The notes under the pieces: generated by a model
Told to the model about the DNA's origin: nothing
The model's database searches: none
What the model saw: the letters and a program-made list of their open reading frames with translations, nothing else
Shown here: positions 1 through 6,110 of the stretch, one piece after another
How positions within the stretch are numbered: position 1 is the stretch's first letter
Layout: each line of letters opens with the position of its first letter
Program-made: the position numbers and the translations under genes
NCBI GenBank assembly: GCA_038125725.1
Contig: JAYPEK010000077.1
Location: 1 to 14,011 of the forward strand
Reading direction: 5' to 3'
From: TMED8 sp038125725
GTDB taxonomy: Bacteria > Pseudomonadota > Alphaproteobacteria > Rhodospirillales > Casp-alpha2
Length of the DNA: 14,011 nucleotides

Positions 1-224
1 TCCTCCCTTAGGCAATCACCTCAATACGTCCCATGGGCGCTGACGGGGAACATGGACGGCCGGCGTGGTCGTGCCGTCGCCAGCCGGAAGATAGCGGCAT
101 TCGAATGGTGAAGCGGCGTCGGACGGACAGGAGTCCGGCAAAATCCGCCTTGACCGAGTCCGGCTGGTTCGAAATGTTGGTATCCCCGTAAACAACTCCC
201 TGGTCGAAAAAGCTCACAAACGGA
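1..224. other. Non-coding leader upstream of the carbamoyltransferase
   Basis: No convincing gene is seen here. A 78-codon frame on the minus strand (244 to 8) has no recognisable domain, no good ribosome site, and overlaps the start of the next gene, so I do not call it. The stretch holds the nonamer GAGTCCGGC twice (131-139 and 156-164, 25 bases apart). It also holds a short hairpin, CGGAC (124-128), loop AGGA, GTCCG (133-137). TTGACC at 150-155 resembles a -35 box, but no good -10 follows at the right distance, so the promoter of the downstream gene is not identified. Confidence 0.5.
131..164 (+). repeat. Direct repeat GAGTCCGGC x2 with inverted half-sites
   Basis: Two exact copies of GAGTCCGGC lie at 131-139 and 156-164. 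The inverted half CGGAC occurs twice just upstream (120-124 and 124-128), so the first copy can pair into a 5-bp stem with a 4-base loop. The 25-base spacing is not an exact number of helical turns. It could be a regulator site for the carbamoyltransferase, or chance in GC-rich DNA. Confidence 0.3.
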
Positions 225-1943
225 ATGAGTAACATTCTATCCATTCATTTTGGCATCCACGATTCCTCGGCGGCATTGTTCGATGATTACAGGGTCGTGG
301 CAGCCGTTCAAAGAGAGCGCCTCGTCAGAGAAAAAAAGGCTGGGGGAGCACCGAAGGAATGCATCGACGAAGTTCTCTCGATTGGGGGCCTTGGGCGAAA
401 TGATATAAATGTCGTCGTTTTTTCACGCGCCGAGTTTCCGAGACCTTTATACAAGGCGGGTCTTCTTCGAAAATTGCGTGATGCGATCAAAGGCAACCAG
501 AACACAAGCCGCGACCTGTCGAGCGTGATGGCCAAGGCCGGAACCCATGACCCAAGGGACGTTCTTGACGTTGACGCGGTTCGCGACTTCTACGGCCTTC
601 CGTCTGAATCGAAAGTCACTTTCGCTAACCATCATTATTCCCACGCCCTTCCATCTCTTTTCTTCACGGATTGGGATGAAGCGCTGCTGTATACGGCGGA
701 TGGCGCTGGTGACAATGTCAATTACAGCCAACGCATCTTCAAGGACGGGAAGATCTCCACGCTCTACGGTGACGACCTATGGCTACACCGTCCCTACCAA
801 ATCAACAGTCTGGCGCGGGCCTATGCCAATGTCACGGAGGCACTCGGCTTCAAGCCACTACACCACGAAGGAAAAGTCACCGGCCTGGCCGCTTATGGCC
901 AGCCCGTATTGAAACAGGATTTCCAGTCCCACTTCTTTTTTGATGAAGACGGGCAGATTAGCAGTGATTTCGCCAACGGGACGATCATGCGGGAACGCTT
1001 CATGGCGTTGTGCGAAGGGCACTCGCGCGAGGACGCATCCACCTCAATTCAGGAATTCGTCGAAGACATGGTGCTCGAATCTGTCGGCCGATTACTGGAA
1101 ACCCACAAGGTTCGCAAGTTGGGCCTGGCTGGCGGCTTGTTCGCCAACGTCAAATTGAACCAAAGACTGACCGAAAAATGCGGCGTCGATGAAGTGTTCG
1201 TCGTCCCTCCCATGGGAGACGAGGGCCTCGTGATCGGGGGCGTCTTGCAGTACCTGCTTGAGCGCGACGGTCTCGACGCCTGGCTGCGCAATCGCCACCG
1301 GCTGGACAATGTTTATTGGGGCCGCGGCTTCAACGACCGCACGGGTCCAAGCATCCTTGGCTTTTCACCCCGGATCGAGAAGCTGGACGGCGCCCCCACG
1401 GAAACTGCGGCTGCTTTGCTTGCGGGAGGAAAAGCCGTCGCAATCGTATCTCAACGAATGGAGTTTGGCCCGCGGGCGCTTGGTGCACGTTCAATCCTGG
1501 CCTCGCCTGAAAAGCGAGAGATCAACGACTCCCTCAACACACGCCTCGACCGAAGCGAGTTTATGCCGTTCGCGCCGGTTGTCGCGGAAGACAATGCACG
1601 GAACATCTTCGACCTGACCGATGCCAACGTCTATGCAAGTCGATTCATGACCATCACCTGTGACGTCAAACCGGAATGGGCAGACCGCATCCCAGCCGTA
1701 GTTCATGTCGACAATACCGCACGACCGCAGACCATCCGCCGTGCCGACAACCCGCTGTATTTTGACATTCTCGAGTCGTTCAAGCAGCGCTCGGGCCTGC
1801 CAGTATTGGTCAATACCAGCTTCAATGTTCACGAGGAGCCGATCGTCAACACGCCTGAAGAGGCCGCCCAAGCCCTTCTCGACGACCGAATCGACTATAT
1901 CGTAAGCGATGACGGCGTGTACGGCATCAAGGGGCGGGACTAG
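225..1943 (+). CDS. NodU/CmcH/TobZ-family O-carbamoyltransferase
   Basis: This 572-residue protein has the full length of the family, which moves a carbamoyl group from carbamoyl phosphate, through carbamoyl-AMP, onto a hydroxyl of a sugar, antibiotic or Nod factor in the cytoplasm. The N-terminal Kae1-like part shows the GIHDSSAAL loop (10-18), the metal-binding HHYSH motif (His136/His140), TADGAGDN (157-164), HEGKVTGLAAYG (214-225) and AGGLFANVKLN (302-312). PPMGDEG (328-334) follows. The C-terminal part has MEFGPRALGARSIL (412-425), MPFAPVV (447-453) and VNTSFNVHEEPIV (529-541). All signature motifs are intact. The ATG at 225 puts the first strand at the usual distance from the N-terminus, although no clear Shine-Dalgarno precedes it. 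The gene is more AT-rich than its neighbours (27 G+C in bases 601-660, against 46 in 4921-4980), suggesting transfer. It stops 7 bases from the convergent gene. The acceptor substrate cannot be read from the sequence. Confidence 0.93.
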   Translation: MSNILSIHFGIHDSSAALFDDYRVVAAVQRERLVREKKAGGAPKECIDEVLSIGGLGRNDINVVVFSRAEFPRPLYKAGLLRKLRDAIKGNQNTSRDLSSVMAKAGTHDPRDVLDVDAVRDFYGLPSESKVTFANHHYSHALPSLFFTDWDEALLYTADGAGDNVNYSQRIFKDGKISTLYGDDLWLHRPYQINSLARAYANVTEALGFKPLHHEGKVTGLAAYGQPVLKQDFQSHFFFDEDGQISSDFANGTIMRERFMALCEGHSREDASTSIQEFVEDMVLESVGRLLETHKVRKLGLAGGLFANVKLNQRLTEKCGVDEVFVVPPMGDEGLVIGGVLQYLLERDGLDAWLRNRHRLDNVYWGRGFNDRTGPSILGFSPRIEKLDGAPTETAAALLAGGKAVAIVSQRMEFGPRALGARSILASPEKREINDSLNTRLDRSEFMPFAPVVAEDNARNIFDLTDANVYASRFMTITCDVKPEWADRIPAVVHVDNTARPQTIRRADNPLYFDILESFKQRSGLPVLVNTSFNVHEEPIVNTPEEAAQALLDDRIDYIVSDDGVYGIKGRD

Positions 1944-1950
1944 ATTCGTA

Positions 1951-2622
1951 TTAATCCCTCAACACCGACAGCCTGACGATGGAATCGGGCGCCGCCTGTT
2001 CGGCATTGTGGGTCATCAGGCCCTCCGGCACGTCGGCATAGTCGTGCCAAATCTTCAAGGGCCCGAACCAGCTCTTGTGCCACTTCGGCCGGAAATTCCA
2101 GTTGTAGGGCAGCACGAAGGGCCGAAAGCCCGTGTCGTCGACGGCCTTGGCGAACCCTGCCTGGTCGTTCAAGGGCATGCGCGCGAGCTCACCACCCGTA
2201 TCGAAAACAATGGATGAATCGACTTCCGCCGCGCAGCCTTTCCAGGCATCGAACACTGGCTTCGAGGCGGCGGTGAAGAACAGGACGCCGGTATTGTACT
2301 CCACAATGTCTCCCGCGAGCCCGCCGTAGCGGCGCGCCCAGGGACATTCGCAGATGGAGCAGGCGAGCCCGAAGCGCGCCGCCTGCTCGAAGCCGAATGT
2401 GAGATCGTCGAGCACCACCGTGTCGGCATCGAGGAACAAGGTTTCGTCGAACGGCGTCAACTCCATCATCGCCGCCTTGTCGAGCAGCGTCGCGCCGGCC
2501 GGCAGTTCAGCAACGTGCACCGGCAGGTCCGGGTGCACGCGCGCCAGCGATTCGCGCGAGCGGGCCAGGATGGCGGCGTCGAAATTTCCCCAGACGATAT
2601 AAAGCACGCCGCGCGTGGCCAT
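1951..2622 (-). CDS. Small GT-A-fold glycosyltransferase-like protein
   Basis: This 223-residue soluble protein looks like a nucleotide-diphospho-sugar transferase of the GT8/GT-A type. It begins with a Rossmann-like strand (VLYIVWGN, 6-13). It has LFLDADTVV (62-70), whose DAD (65-67) is the metal and nucleotide-sugar binding DxD, then YNTGVLFF (109-116), LNDQAGF (151-157), and a late IWHDYAD (191-197) where related enzymes carry a metal-binding His. There is no signal peptide or membrane segment. The frame is open 11 codons further upstream, but I chose the ATG at 2622 because GGAGGAAAG lies just before it. It follows the TauE-like gene by 34 bases on the same strand, so the two are probably co-transcribed. 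Base composition matches the host. Donor and acceptor are unknown, and it could have a non-catalytic role. Confidence 0.75.
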   Translation of the reverse strand: MATRGVLYIVWGNFDAAILARSRESLARVHPDLPVHVAELPAGATLLDKAAMMELTPFDETLFLDADTVVLDDLTFGFEQAARFGLACSICECPWARRYGGLAGDIVEYNTGVLFFTAASKPVFDAWKGCAAEVDSSIVFDTGGELARMPLNDQAGFAKAVDDTGFRPFVLPYNWNFRPKWHKSWFGPLKIWHDYADVPEGLMTHNAEQAAPDSIVRLSVLRD

Positions 2623-2625
2623 GGT

Positions 2626-2634
2626 CTTTCCTCC
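2626..2634 (-). promoter_or_regulatory. Ribosome binding site fixing the glycosyltransferase start
   Basis: Read on the minus strand, this is GGAGGAAAG, with the GGAGG core 7 bases from the ATG at 2622. The upstream ATG at 2655 has no comparable site and would nearly abut the preceding stop at 2657, so the shorter protein is preferred. Confidence 0.75.
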
Positions 2635-2656
2635 GTCGCTGGATGGTAGCGCCATT

Positions 2657-3418
2657 CTAGCCCGTCAGGTAGCCTTCGACACCGCTCCAGATCAGCCGCG
2701 CGGCGAGAACCGTGAGCAGGACGTTCAGTGCCTTGGCGAAATACCTATCACCCAGCTTGTCCAGCACCTGGCGGCCGACGAAGGTGCCGGCGAAGCCGCT
2801 CACCAGCATCATCACGATCAGCCACAGATAGTCACCGAAGGCGAATCCAAGAACACCGAATGCCACGACCTTGAGCGCATGCTGGATAGACATCAGCGCC
2901 GAATGGGTGGCGACGTGCTCCAGGGGCGGCAGCTTCATGGTTTTCACCATGGCGGCGATGAAGTTGCCGGTGGCGCCGAAGAACATGGTCAGGAAACTGG
3001 AAAAGGCGCCGGCCGCGAAAACGTGGCGGCGGCCGAAGGCCGGCAGCTTGCCGAACACCGTCCACAGGACGAACAGCCCGATCGCCAATTGGATCAGCCA
3101 CGGCGGGATCTGCACGAACAGGCTGCCGCCGGCGGTGGCGCCGATGATGCTGCCGATTGTGAACGGCAGCAGCGCCGGGCGCTGCACGTGCGGGAGCATG
3201 ATCGCCGTACGCCCGGCGTTTGAGCCCAGTTGCACGACGCCGTGCACCGGGATCAAGGCCACCGGCGGCAACAGCACCGCCAACGTGGCCAGCAAAATGA
3301 CACCACCGCCGATGCCGAAGGCGGCGGTGGTGAACGAGGTCACGAAACTGATGGCGATCATGATGGCGGCGAACAACGGAGACACCTCCGCCGGCAACAA
3401 AGCCGCAAATCCCTCCAT
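2657..3418 (-). CDS. TauE/SafE (DUF81) family membrane permease
   Basis: This 253-residue inner-membrane protein belongs to the TauE/SafE family, exporters of sulfite, sulfoacetate or related organic anions. The family hallmark is an internal duplication, and both halves are visible. FGIGGGVILL followed by ALIPVHGVVQLGSNAGR lies at 34-70. The related FGATGNFIAA followed by ATHSALMSIQHALKV lies at 147-184. Hydrophobic stretches at about 12-30, 36-58, 84-103, 106-122, 134-150, 183-207 and 228-245 give seven or eight membrane segments, and the length is usual. I start at the ATG at 3418, preceded by GGGGGAG six bases upstream; an upstream in-frame start at 3526 adds 36 polar residues unlike the family. 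It leads the glycosyltransferase gene and is divergent from the CoA-transferase. The substrate cannot be assigned, because no sulfonate or taurine genes are in view. Confidence 0.88.
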   Translation of the reverse strand: MEGFAALLPAEVSPLFAAIMIAISFVTSFTTAAFGIGGGVILLATLAVLLPPVALIPVHGVVQLGSNAGRTAIMLPHVQRPALLPFTIGSIIGATAGGSLFVQIPPWLIQLAIGLFVLWTVFGKLPAFGRRHVFAAGAFSSFLTMFFGATGNFIAAMVKTMKLPPLEHVATHSALMSIQHALKVVAFGVLGFAFGDYLWLIVMMLVSGFAGTFVGRQVLDKLGDRYFAKALNVLLTVLAARLIWSGVEGYLTG

Positions 3419-3497
3419 TCGTTTCTCCCCCGAACAGGCCCCGATCGATGACCGACAGTCTCCGTCATTGCCCCATCGAATACAACGCGGGCGCGAC

Positions 3498-3517
3498 CCG
3501 GAAAGTACTTTTTCCGG
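3498..3517. promoter_or_regulatory. Perfect inverted repeat in the permease/CoA-transferase divergent region
   Basis: CCGGAAA (3498-3504) and TTTCCGG (3511-3517) form a perfect 7-bp inverted repeat around GTACTT. The centre also contains the 10-base palindrome AAAGTACTTT (3502-3511). It lies between two divergent genes and just upstream of the proposed -35 of the CoA-transferase, a typical position for an operator. A T-run follows, so a weak terminator for rightward transcription is the alternative. Confidence 0.4.
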
Positions 3518-3519
3518 TT

Positions 3520-3546
3520 TTGCCAACGAACTCGGGCTTCGCTAAT
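3520..3546 (+). promoter_or_regulatory. Candidate promoter giving a near-leaderless CoA-transferase mRNA
   Basis: TTGCCA at 3520-3525 matches the -35 consensus at five of six bases. GCTAAT at 3541-3546 matches the -10 at four of six, with a 15-base spacer (short, but within range). Transcription would begin near 3553, about three bases before the ATG at 3556. No Shine-Dalgarno is present there, which fits leaderless initiation. Confidence 0.4.
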
Positions 3547-3555
3547 CTCGCCGCC

Positions 3556-4764
3556 ATGACTGAGACATCCTCCGTGACCGACGCCCTGCCGCTCGACGGC
3601 ATCCGCGTCATCGAATTCTGCCACATGGTGATGGGCCCCACCTGCGGCATGATCCTGGCCGATCTCGGCGCCGACGTGATCAAGGTGGAACCGCTGCACG
3701 GCGACACCACGCGCCGGCTGGTGCACCAGGGGGCTGGGTTCTTCGCTTCCTACAACCGCAACAAGCGTTCCATCGCGCTGGACCTGAAGTCGCCGCAAGG
3801 CTTCGAGGTGGCCAAGCGCCTCGCCGTCGGCGCCGACGTCGTCGTGGAGAATCTGCGCCCGGGCGCGCTCGAGGCCGCCGGTCTTGGTTATCAGGCGCTG
3901 AAGGCGGAAAACCCGGGCCTGGTCTATTGCGCGTTGAAGGGTTTCTTGGCCGGCCCCTACGCGCACCGGAAAGCCTTGGACGAAGTGGTGCAGATGATGG
4001 GCGGGCTCGCCTACATGACCGGGCCGGAAGGCCGGCCCCTGCGTGCCGGCGCGTCGGTCATCGACATCATGGGCGGCATGTTCGGTGTCATCGGTATCCA
4101 GGCCGCACTCCGGGAACGCGACAAAACCGGCGAGGGCCAGGAAGTCACCTCGGCTCTCTACGAGACCACCGTGCACAGTGTCGCCCAGCACATGCTGCAA
4201 TTCGCCGTCACCGGCACGCCGGCGGGCCCGATGCCCGAACGGCCGCGCGCCTGGTCGGTCTACGACACCTTCGACACCGCCGACGGCGAGAAGCTGTTCG
4301 TCGGCATCGTCAGCGACACCCAGTGGAAAATCTTCTGCGAGGCCTTCGGCCGCGACGACCTTCTGGCCGACGCGACGCTGGCCACCAACGCGCTGCGCTC
4401 GGAAGCGCGCGGCCGCATCATGCCGATCTTGACAGAGCTGTTCGGCGCCATGACCCGCGACGAACTGATGCAGGTCTGCGACCGCATCGGGCTGCCGTTT
4501 GCGCCGATCACCAAACCGCACGACCTGTTCGACGACCCGCACCTGAACCAGTCGGGCAACCTGTTGGACGTGACGCTGCCGGACGGCAGGCCGACACGGG
4601 TACCGGGCCTGCCGCTGGAGATGGGCGGCCGGCGCACCCGCATCCGCCGCGACCTGCCCCGCATCGGCGAACACGGCCGCGAAATCCTTGCCGAAGCGGG
4701 TTTCGGTGGAGACGATATTTCAGCGCTGCTGGATAGCGGCGCGGTGATGGACCCGGCGGACTAG
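3556..4764 (+). CDS. CaiB/BaiF class III CoA-transferase
   Basis: This 402-residue enzyme of the class III CoA-transferase family would move CoA between organic acids in the cytoplasm, working as an interlocked dimer. It starts with LDGIRVIEFCHMVMGP (13-28) and continues with ILADLGADVIKVEP (33-46), FFASYNRNKRSIALDLK (62-78), VVENLRPGALEAAGLGY (96-112) and YCALKGF (124-130). Asp170 in GASVIDIMGG (165-174) aligns with the catalytic aspartate of formyl-CoA transferase, which is acylated during the reaction. The C-terminal part has the usual cofactor-domain motifs, including WKIFCEAFGR and LPFAPI. The frame is open 36 codons upstream to an ATG at 3448. The ATG at 3556 is chosen because family homology begins there and a promoter-like sequence ends 9 bases before it. 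Its stop overlaps that of the convergent hemY. The substrate is unknown, and alpha-methylacyl-CoA racemases share this fold. Confidence 0.9.
   Translation: MTETSSVTDALPLDGIRVIEFCHMVMGPTCGMILADLGADVIKVEPLHGDTTRRLVHQGAGFFASYNRNKRSIALDLKSPQGFEVAKRLAVGADVVVENLRPGALEAAGLGYQALKAENPGLVYCALKGFLAGPYAHRKALDEVVQMMGGLAYMTGPEGRPLRAGASVIDIMGGMFGVIGIQAALRERDKTGEGQEVTSALYETTVHSVAQHMLQFAVTGTPAGPMPERPRAWSVYDTFDTADGEKLFVGIVSDTQWKIFCEAFGRDDLLADATLATNALRSEARGRIMPILTELFGAMTRDELMQVCDRIGLPFAPITKPHDLFDDPHLNQSGNLLDVTLPDGRPTRVPGLPLEMGGRRTRIRRDLPRIGEHGREILAEAGFGGDDISALLDSGAVMDPAD
4761..4764. other. CTAG shared by two convergent stop codons
   Basis: The palindrome CTAG supplies both stops. TAG at 4762-4764 ends the CoA-transferase on the plus strand, and TAG read from 4763-4761 ends hemY on the minus strand. 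The genes therefore overlap by four bases with no intergenic terminator, so each transcript must run into the other gene or end by Rho. Confidence 0.9.
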
Positions 4765-6104
4765 TCCGTCACGGTCAGCGCGCGGCTTTGCTGGGCGGCA
4801 TCGGCCAGACGGCTGACGTGCGGCGGGCGGCGCCACTGGAAGGTATCGAAACCTCCGCAGTTGCCGCAAAGCGCCGACCAATCCGCCACGGCGTTGCCGC
4901 AGGACGAGCAAACCCAGGCGGGATCGGCCTCGGCGGCGGCGGCACGGGACAGCCAGGCACGCGCCTTTTCGCCATCGCCGTGTTCCGAATCCTCGAGGTC
5001 GGCCCACAGCCGGCAGACCCGCGCCTCGTCGGCGGCATCGGCAACGGCGGACAGATGTTCACGCGCCTCGCCCCAAAGCTGCGCGTCCAAGGACGCACGG
5101 GCCATGGCGAGGTGGCTTTCCGCATGCGCCTTGTTGCCGGCAATCAGTCTCTCCGTCGCCTTCACCCGCGCCAGCGAATCGTCGGCCCCGGCGGCCCGCC
5201 AGTAGATCGCCAGCAGATCCGGATGCGGCGCGCGCGTCCAGGCTTTGCGGATCACGTCCTCGGCGCGTTTGCCTTTGCCCTGGTCGATCAGCGCGCCGGC
5301 ATGGGCGGCGACGGCTGGCACGAATTCCGGCGCCAGGTCGAAGGCGGTCTTGAACTGCCGGGCGGCCGCTTCCGCATGGCCGGCGGCGACAAGGTCGAGC
5401 CCCTGTTGCAGTGCCAGCACCGCCTTGCGGTGGCGGTTGGCGTCACGGCCGACGATGCCCAGCTTGTGCTGCTCGTCGCCCGTCACCTGCGCATCGAGCC
5501 AACGTCCGGTGGCCACCTGCAGATCGAACAGGCTGGCCGCGACCCAATCGCTTTTCGGCTGCAACCGGTAGGCGCGGCGCGCCAATTCCAGGCCGCGCTC
5601 GTGGTCGCCGGCCTTCATCGCCTGGGTCAGCAAGCCGCGCAGGCCAAGGAACTCGGTTTCCGGATTCTCGGTCATTTCCTGGAAGAACCGCGCAGCCGCC
5701 TGTTCATCGCCGTTTAACTGCGCCGCCTGCGCCGACAGCAACAGCGTTAGCGGCGGTTCATTGAGCAAAACCTCGGCGCGCTTCACCTGGCGACCGGCCT
5801 CCTGGGCGTCACCCGCGGCGACCGCCACCATGCCGCGGGTCAGCGCCCGGTAGCCCTTGGCCCGGCGGCGCGTCTGCCAGGCCTCGCCCATGCGGCCCGG
5901 CGCGCGCACCAGTGCCACCCAGCCGCGATACAGCAACGCCGCCAGAAACGCCAATGCCGCCGCCGCCGCGACCAACACGGCGAACGAGGTCTCGACCCGG
6001 TAGCCTTGCCAATCCAGCGCCACCGAGCCCGGCCGATCCAGCAACCAGACGACGCCGGCCACGGCCAGGAAAACGATGATCAGGAACCAGAGAGCGCGCA
6101 GCAC
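4761..6104 (-). CDS. hemY: HemY-type membrane TPR protein with C-terminal zinc ribbon
   Basis: This 447-residue inner-membrane protein is of the HemY family found at the end of proteobacterial heme clusters. It is not protoporphyrinogen oxidase, which shares the name in Bacillus; the biochemical role is unsettled, probably as a scaffold or assembly factor. Two membrane segments (about 3-21 and 40-60) are followed by a cytoplasmic helical region with TPR-like repeats (for example 90-115, 122-147, 155-182, 228-258, 262-290). The C-terminus carries a zinc ribbon, WVCSSC...WSALCGNC, with Cys399, Cys402, Cys413 and Cys416, as in other alphaproteobacterial HemY and resembling the LapB rubredoxin module. 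The start codon is GTG (6104-6102), preceded by AAGGAG nine bases upstream inside the end of the mic60 gene. The 6-base gap means the two are translationally linked. Confidence 0.85.
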   Translation of the reverse strand: MLRALWFLIIVFLAVAGVVWLLDRPGSVALDWQGYRVETSFAVLVAAAAALAFLAALLYRGWVALVRAPGRMGEAWQTRRRAKGYRALTRGMVAVAAGDAQEAGRQVKRAEVLLNEPPLTLLLSAQAAQLNGDEQAAARFFQEMTENPETEFLGLRGLLTQAMKAGDHERGLELARRAYRLQPKSDWVAASLFDLQVATGRWLDAQVTGDEQHKLGIVGRDANRHRKAVLALQQGLDLVAAGHAEAAARQFKTAFDLAPEFVPAVAAHAGALIDQGKGKRAEDVIRKAWTRAPHPDLLAIYWRAAGADDSLARVKATERLIAGNKAHAESHLAMARASLDAQLWGEAREHLSAVADAADEARVCRLWADLEDSEHGDGEKARAWLSRAAAAEADPAWVCSSCGNAVADWSALCGNCGGFDTFQWRRPPHVSRLADAAQQSRALTVTD

Positions 6105-6110
6105 GTCGGA

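Noticed and set aside
8..244. 78-codon minus-strand frame upstream of the carbamoyltransferase
   Set aside because: No recognisable domain, no ribosome site, and overlap with the start of a well-supported gene on the other strand.
2615..3545. Two plus-strand frames of about 200 codons over the permease
   Set aside because: Shadows of the TauE/SafE gene, with low-complexity sequence and no motif.
3358..4674. 438-codon minus-strand frame over the CoA-transferase
   Set aside because: It lies antisense to a complete CaiB/BaiF gene. Its His/Gln/Arg/Val-rich sequence is typical of reverse frames of GC-rich genes, and it has no family motif.
4788..5717. 309-codon plus-strand frame over hemY
   Set aside because: Gly/Arg/Gln-rich antisense frame with no motif; the minus-strand gene has membrane segments, TPRs and a zinc ribbon.
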